Source: Malachius bipustulatus | Lineage: Eukaryota; Arthropoda; Insecta; Coleoptera; Melyridae | Assembly (NCBI GenBank): GCA_910589415.1 | Contig: OU342634.1 | Span: 26,843,144-26,907,143 of the forward strand | DNA length: 64,000 bases | Direction: 5' to 3' | Shown: piece by piece, positions 58,275-64,000 of the stretch | Layout of the letters: every line of letters starts with the position of its first letter | Numbering within the stretch: position 1 is the stretch's first letter | Position numbers and translations under genes: made by a program | The notes under the pieces: generated by a model | Seen by the model: the letters and a program-made list of their open reading frames with translations, nothing else | The model's database searches: none | What the model was told of the DNA's origin: nothing

Positions 58275-59608
58275 TTTTTGACATCATGTATGTAAGTATT
58301 TCGAAAACGGTGGGTTTGCGGACCCATGTTAATAGGAACGTTTGTTCTCAGAACGCGCCAAGGAATAACTTCTTTTATTTAATATTTCGAAATACCCTGC
58401 ATTGTGGCACCCATCACGTTTATCTCAGGCATCTCAACCAACCGGAATGTTCTATGCTGCGTCGTCGGCGCGCTAGTCTGAAAAGTACTGCTTCTCGCGT
58501 TATTTCTAAATCGCATTTCTCTATTTATGATTCCAGTGTGTAATTTTTTAGATGCAGTTCTTTGAATATGGCAAATTTTCCAGATGAAACTTTTTTACTT
58601 TGGATGTACAAGTAAAGAGGAAAAGTTATCGCCCCTATAGAAAGATAATCAAATTTAATGGAAATGTAAAATTTTTCCTCAACTCAAGAGGAGCTAACAT
58701 GTATTCAGACGGCCTTTTATTATTTTCTTAAAACCGTAAGTGCTATGCCATGCGCTAAAGAGAAAAAAAGGGAATTTCGTAAAAAAAAATTAAATGGCGA
58801 GTCAAAAAATCTTATTTTTGCCCATAAAAATCGCAAACCTATTCATACATAAATAATAAACCCTGAAGATTTTAAGTGCACCAGTACAACTCGGGTTTAT
58901 CGCAGCGTATTTTTTTTTTAATATTTAACATGGCGATGCTAACTTCAAGCACATACTACAATAACTGAATTACATAGTATTGCGAGGCAGGTTTTAGAAA
59001 TCTCAAGAGAGTCATTGCTGCGGATCCCGATATTAGTGGAATTGTCTATAGAGTTTACGATGTAAAAACTATCCTTGTGACTTTTGCATTTATGTTCAAA
59101 TTAAACTATTTTTTATCACAGTTACTACCTTTTAGTTAATTTTATCAACATCACAGAGCACCGTAATATCTAATTATTTATATTTTCGACCAAATCTATA
59201 CACATTTTTTTAACATAAGTTAACTCATATAATTGTTACCTACTTACTAACTCATATAAATATTATTGCTGTATATTTTAACCCTGTTTTAATTACCACT
59301 TGCGTTATTAATTTTCCTTTTCATGAAATGGGTATCTTTATCTAAAAAAATGTGATATTACAAAACCGGATAACATTAACAATGTTAGTAAAAAAAGGTA
59401 GACAAAGGTAGGTAAAAAAATAGGTAAAAGGTTCATTTCATCCCAAAGTTCCTAAAACATCCATGAATTTTGTATCTTTTTCTTCAAGCCCAAAGTTTAA
59501 GCAGCAAAAATATGGAAATCAGTTTTAATTAATTTTTATATTTTTTCTCAAGCTATATTTTTATCTTAAGTATTTTTTTCAAAAACTATTCTTAAATACC
59601 TACCTAAT
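58275..59608. other. No gene seen
   Basis: The 120-codon plus ORF starting in palindrome H and ending at 58543 has no recognisable domain. A run of GGTAGACAAAGGTAGGTAAA lies near 59.4 kb. Confidence 0.45.
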
Positions 59609-59620
59609 TATTACAAACTT
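59609..59620. repeat. Target-site duplication, left copy (SINE)
   Basis: TATTACAAACTT, repeated exactly on the other side of the SINE; it merges with the poly-T run. Confidence 0.8.
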
Positions 59621-59887
59621 TTTTTTTTTTTTTTAAAGAGGGAGCATCGGTCTTAACTGTGTAGGTAAGACATAGTCGCTCCACTCTGGTAAATTAGCTT
59701 TGAGCACGAACTCTTTAGCCACACACACTTTTAAATTATATTTGCCTTTAAAACCTTCGTTCGCTTGTTTTACTTTTCACAGACATTCGAAAATGAATCT
59801 GAAAAGTAAAGCGGGCCGAGGTGAGTTTCGAACCCGCGATCTATGGCTTCGTGAGCCAGCGGAGTACCACTAGGCCACGCAAGTCAC
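59621..59887 (-). mobile_element. tRNA-derived SINE, complete
   Basis: On the minus strand the element starts with a tRNA-like head. An A-box TGGCCTAGTGG is followed at normal spacing by a B-box GGGTTCGAAACTC. A unique body and a 3' poly-A (plus-strand T run at 59619-59634) follow. A perfect 12-bp target-site duplication TATTACAAACTT flanks it at 59609-59620 and 59888-59899. This marks retroposition with a Pol III internal promoter. Confidence 0.88.
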
Positions 59888-59899
59888 TATTACAAACTT
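59888..59899. repeat. Target-site duplication, right copy (SINE)
   Basis: TATTACAAACTT, identical to the left copy, immediately outside the tRNA-like 5' end. Confidence 0.8.
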
Positions 59900-61227
59900 G
59901 TAAAAGATAGTTATTTACTTAGATTTGAGATTTATTAAGGTTGTAGTACTTTAGCTTGCCGCTATAGGTATGGACGGTACCGTTTCATTCTTATTATGGA
60001 CTCATCAGCATTTCATATCAGTCAGATGCACGCAATACATACCATAAGAAAGATTGAATGTTAGTGACTTTAAATTTCAAATAAATTATTTTCCTAGTAG
60101 GCATGGCAACCAGAGAAACAACTATTTTGTTTATTTGCTTAGTTATTTACTGAGGTTGGTATGTGATTAAAGATAACTTAACTAATTACCGTTGAGTGTG
60201 CTAAATTTTTGACATTGGTCATAATATGTAGATATGTATCTGCATAATACCAACCAACTTATTTCTAAATAACGTCTCACTTACAACAGAATTTTCATAT
60301 TACTTCTTATTATAATACCTGCATAACGACAAAAATTAAATGTTACGTCTCTTATAACTTTCCATAGTCGTTACTCCGGCGTTGCAGAATTTCTACATAG
60401 GCCTATTATCATCGTCTTCCTATAATTTTCATTATTGTTTTCACGGTACATAACTGTGACACGTTTTGGTGTTCGACGTGATTATGTAATTCAGAATACG
60501 CAGAAATAGTTGTACCTATGGAGTATAATATGTTTTGCTTATACAATTTTTATACAATCGCCAGCACCAGAACTGCTAGCTCAACCTGTCCCTAGAAATA
60601 ATATATTATAATCTATTCAAAATGGAAGTTTATTCGATTTAAATCAATATTTGAAATATGAGGAATAATTGATGAAGTAACAACTGCAAAATTATTGCAG
60701 CTTCAACGAAATTAGAGCGTTTTAATAATTAAGCAAAGTCAATATGACCCAAAAACAAAATACACTTCATAATATAATTTATGCATCTAAATAGGATTTT
60801 GAAATACTTTAACAAAAAAATTTTAATCACTCATAGTGCAATGATTGAGTTATTTAGATAAAATTTATACAGAGTGAGTCATGGATATGAAAAAGCTCGA
60901 TTATACCTAGACCGTAAACTGACTGCAAACGGGAGGCCATAGTGAAGTTTGTAAAATTTTTTAAGGCAAGTATACAGCATGGCCCAAAGATCTTTGTTAT
61001 ATTTGAAATAGGACACCATGTTGCTTTTACCAGAAGAAGCTTATGAGAATGACGACTTAAATAGAATATAATTGATTCCCCTTGCCTGACTACATGGAGC
61101 AAGTTTAACTCAAGCTTTAATCTATTATACCTAACTAATTTATAAAATCTTTAGATGACTGACTCACATGTCAAGCTCCAACTTCAACTTTTTTTTACTT
61201 TTTTTTAAATTTGGTATTTTTGTAATT
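59900..61227. other. No gene seen
   Basis: AT-rich; the 82-codon minus ORF near 60.85-61.10 kb has no recognisable content. Confidence 0.5.
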
Positions 61228-61330
61228 CTCGTATGTCTGAAACAGCTCGGTCATGCACTGATTAAACGTATTACTTTCACTCAGGTCGTGGCTCAAATCC
61301 CGCTCGGAGAGTACCTTTTTTAATTTGTTC
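61228..61330 (+). mobile_element. Possible second tRNA-like SINE head
   Basis: ACAGCTCGGTCATGCA (A-box-like) is followed ~45 bases later by GGCTCAAATCCCGC (B-box-like) and then a T6 run. Arm pairing is poor and no target-site duplication was found, so it could be a decayed tRNA, a SINE head or chance. Confidence 0.3.
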
Positions 61331-61676
61331 GTTTTTTTCTCCTTTTTAGTGGGTAACGTAAGGTTACTTAGTTTGGAGGAATGTAATTTTAAAATTGCTT
61401 CTTCGTCGTAATGGTTTTAAAATTCATGCAGAATTTATTAATTTTCTATAACTTTGGGCTTAAATGATTTTAGTGCATTTAGATCACATGTTCGAAGTGG
61501 GAGAATTCTTTGGGAGAATTTAATAAAAGTGGATAAACACAAATAAAAGTTTTGTTTTGTTTCATCGCATTTTTTATTTATTTTTTCTTTATTTTTTCTT
61601 TATCTTTCTGACCATTGGAATCTCGAGAACTAGCAGAGATACAGAGGGCCAACTTCACTCAGCTAAATTAGTGTCT

Positions 61677-61848
61677 TCTAAAGCTTATAGATAATATACT
61701 GATCTCATGCATGCAGAAGGCGTAGAAAACAGTGATGAAGACATGCATGGATGTCCGTTTCGCTTTTTTTGGAGCTCATCCGCATTCCACGTCAGCAAGT
61801 GTAATTTTATGCATTTTGCATGAGATCAGTATTTTATATAAGCCCTAG
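61677..61848. mobile_element. Short MITE-like element (~170 bp)
   Basis: AGCTTATAGATAATATACTG and ATCTCATGCATGCA are inverted at the right end as TGCATGAGATCAGTATTTTA and TATAAGCCC. No ORF. Confidence 0.6.
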
Positions 61849-61909
61849 AACATGACTATTCTTATCACTGTTTAAAAATATATATATTATTTTTTGATTA
61901 TTTACAAAA

Positions 61910-62110
61910 GTCGCCTAGAGCTATCCCCAATGGACAATTAAAAAATTCTCAAAGTCGACTAGATCCCAGGGTTTTCACCACAGTCATTGGATATAAAAAA
62001 AGACAATAAAAATAAAAGACTATTACCTTCAATAAAAAATTCAAAAATTTGTTCCACTTTTTTCCAATAAATTGTTTTTTACCGAATGCCATAGAAACAT
62101 AAAAAAACAT
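61910..62110. repeat. Dispersed repeat arm (ACTAGATCCCAG family)
   Basis: GTCGACTAGATCCCAGGGTT and the surrounding order match arms near 6.47, 17.73 and 37.55 kb. Confidence 0.5.
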
Positions 62111-62628
62111 AAGTCAAGCAACATGATGTCATATTGACGTCACAGTTAAAAAATGTCTATTCTCCGAAAAAAGAAGAATAAAATTTTGATTTTTTGTCTT
62201 ATTTATTGTTATTTTGAATGCTTAGCACTTCAGGACTTAGGTTACAGTAAAAACATAACCATTGCCCTCTTTAATTGGGAATTTAATCAGAGTGAATTGC
62301 CTCTTGTTGAATTTATTCCTCAATTAGAGAGGAAGGGATTTCCTCCCCAATATCTTTTGCAAAACATTTTTCTGGCTGTCTGCTGGGATACCATGTTGCT
62401 CCTCTTCTGCCTCCAGATTTTTAGGTAAATCAATAAAATCAATGTTTTCTTTTTTTGGAACTCTTCCTTTTCTCCAATTCTTTATTTTCTTTTAGTTCCT
62501 GGATGACTTTTTAATGTGCTATGATCCAAGCACCACGGCATATTTTTCTTCGTTTCTATTGACTCGTTCATTTTTTGATGAATGATTGTTCACTTTTTAT
62601 AGGTGTCCCTGCTTCCTCAGAGAGTTGT

Positions 62629-62925
62629 TCACATTCTTGTCACCTGATCCTGATACATCATGGATAGATTAATAGTCATTGGTTCTAAATATCCAGGATT
62701 TGAAATGATGTCATCTAATGGTTGAAAAGATGGTGAAGGCATGGAAGAATTCTCAGCGAGACAACTAGATATCTCTTTAGCCTTCAGCGTAGCAAGTTCA
62801 AATATTTCTGACGGAAGAATTGTGAATTCTTTCCCTAGACATCCGTTTCTTATTGTTACAGAATTTATTTCTTCTCTTGCTTGAGGAATTATTGACGAAA
62901 ACGTGGATTTTGGTAACTTAATATC
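62629..62925 (-). pseudogene. 99-codon open frame without an initiator, unrecognised
   Basis: A stop-free minus-strand frame has good protein character (for example KLPKSTFSSIIPQAREEINS, GKEFTILPSEIFELATLKA, LEPMTINLSMMYQDQVTRM) and ends at a TGA. It lacks a usable ATG at its start, and a stop precedes it in frame. It could be an internal exon whose borders I cannot place, or a fragment of a mobile-element or host gene. A shorter minus-strand frame of similar character lies ~200 bases downstream (DLPKNLEAEEEQHGIP). Confidence 0.35.
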
Positions 62926-63074
62926 TTAATTTCTTCTTCTTCGCTTAATTATGACTTCGTTATATTTCAGTTTTAAAGATTACTAGCCAGCAGTCTCAAC
63001 ATTTTTAGTGTTGATGATTACGAATGGTGGTAATTTATCACCTGTTCACCTGCTGCATTGCCACCCGTTAAAAC

Positions 63075-63200
63075 TTTTTTTTAAGAAGGGAGCATCGGTC
63101 TTAACTACGTAGGCAGGACAAATTCACTCCACTCCAGTAGTAATTATGGGATGCGAGAACTAGCTCATTCCACCCAGACACAAGTTTACCAATCAAATAT
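63075..63200 (-). mobile_element. 5'-truncated copy of the same SINE
   Basis: T run followed by AAGAAGGGAGCATCGGTC, TTAACTACGTAGGCAGGACA and CACTCCACTCCAGTAG. This matches the 3' body of the complete SINE at 59.6 kb with scattered substitutions. Similarity fades after about 63.15 kb; the tRNA-like head is missing. Confidence 0.7.
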
Positions 63201-63639
63201 TAGATGCACGATACAAACACACAGAGCGCGACTGACAATCGAACTTAGTCCTAGTACATACTTGGCTTCCTCATTCTCACTTCACCCACAACTTTTACTT
63301 AGACAATACAGAAACTTGTCTGTTCTGTACAGTGCGTCAATGGAGGGAGAAAAAGATTGGCAGTGGCAATAGTTTTTAAATAGTCTTCTAAGAGAAACAG
63401 CTACCCTTGCTCAAAAATTTAAAATTTCAACCCCTGTCAGGAGACAGCTTAATTCAAAGCCTACCTACTCTGTATATAAAAAAGCACAATCTTTTCGAAC
63501 TTTCAAATTTGAAGTTAGAGTAGCTCAGGGTATGTTTTAGGAAAACTGCTGTCACTACCAAACTGCATACCCCTCCAATCTACAGAAACGTTTTTTTTTT
63601 TTTGTGTTTTCTATCAATATCCAATATTAAGAGTTATAT

Positions 63640-63910
63640 AGCCCATTAGAAGTTTTCAAATTGACATCCTGTATGTGATACATCTGAAGTAACTTTTTCC
63701 AGTAAACGGAAGTATTCATCGCTAATAAATACTGGATCAATACGTCCCTTTCGAGCATCAACAGCGTTTTTCTGTAAAAGCCCGTGTCGGCGTTTGAAAT
63801 TGATGGAGTAATCATCATCTCCAGGTGGTGAATTCTTGAATTGGATCTTCTAGTTGTTCCCCTTATAATACACTCCCCCATGGCTAATATAATTTCTTTT
63901 TTTGCTCGGG
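63640..63910 (-). pseudogene. Decayed coding stretch, unrecognised
   Basis: In one minus-strand frame the sequence reads SHGGVYYKGNN, a stop, KIQFKNSPPGDDDYSINF, KRRHGLLQKNAVDARKGRID and EYFRLLEKVTSDVSHTGCQF, ending at TAA. This frame looks more protein-like than the longer stop-free frame (112 codons) that overlaps it. It could be an upstream piece of the unit at 62.6-62.9 kb, with a SINE between them. Family unknown. Confidence 0.3.
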
Positions 63911-64000
63911 ACGACAATTTCACACTGGTAGAAATTAGCTTTAATTTATTCCACTCTTTATACACTACGTACTAATAATGAGGTTTGATATGAAAAAACT

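Noticed and set aside
58181..58543. 120-codon plus-strand ORF
   Set aside because: Begins inside palindrome H and continues by chance; no motif.
62153..62428. 91-codon plus-strand ORF
   Set aside because: Hydrophobic, AT-driven composition, and the complement carries a similarly plausible short frame; no domain seen.
1..64000. Bacterial-style features (operons, ribosome binding sites, CRISPR arrays)
   Set aside because: The sequence is eukaryotic in architecture (splice sites, SINE, LINE relics); the repeats lack regular spacers.

Overview
This is about 64 kb of an AT-rich eukaryotic genome, most likely an insect. Pointers are the very low gene density, long repeat-filled non-coding stretches, frequent TAGGTA/TACCTA words and TACAGGGTG-ended inverted repeats (both common in insect genomes), and a coding exon resembling the insect relatives of GRXCR. 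A hemipteroid insect is a guess from repeat style; the order cannot be fixed by eye. All homology calls were made by reading translations, without a database search.

Layout. Positions 1-6120 are richer in GC and built of duplicated blocks: ~350-bp direct repeats, a three-copy 86-bp tandem and a ~35-bp GC-rich tandem. They surround one intact 232-codon ORF on the minus strand that has a poly(A) signal behind it. From about 6.3 kb to 58 kb the sequence is mostly transposon debris. It holds at least fifteen large inverted-repeat (foldback) elements, several with TACAGGGTG or GTGTCCC ends and some nested in others. It also holds smaller MITE-like elements, a retrotransposon reverse-transcriptase relic (minus, ~23.5-24.2 kb), a probable LINE 3' tail (minus, ~40.8-41.1 kb), a relic of a retroelement C-terminal zinc-knuckle/endonuclease region (plus, 54.5-55.15 kb), a ~180-bp satellite (31.75-33.1 kb) and a three-copy ~330-bp AT satellite (41.2-42.15 kb).

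Gene content. The only confident gene is a plus-strand coding exon at 48603-49610. It opens with ATG just after a splice acceptor and ends at a consensus donor (AAG|GTGAGT). It resembles the N-terminal, pre-glutaredoxin part of the insect glutaredoxin domain-containing cysteine-rich proteins (GRXCR-like). The catalytic-like domain was not found and should lie beyond the window. A CpG-bearing island at 33660-33977 ends in a donor-like site and may be its 5' untranslated exon; if so, the ~14.6-kb intron between them carries several long hairpins. A weak minus-strand candidate first exon with a signal-peptide-like sequence lies at 7715-7841. Unrecognised decayed coding stretches lie at 20.35-20.76, 21.18-21.56, 62.63-62.93 and 63.64-63.91 kb.

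The right flank (59-64 kb) has a tRNA-derived SINE with a perfect 12-bp target-site duplication, a second truncated copy of the same SINE, a possible second tRNA-like SINE head and a small MITE. No operon, CRISPR array, rRNA or free-standing tRNA gene was seen. The most unusual property of the window is the density and nesting of long palindromes, which would give long double-stranded RNA if transcribed.
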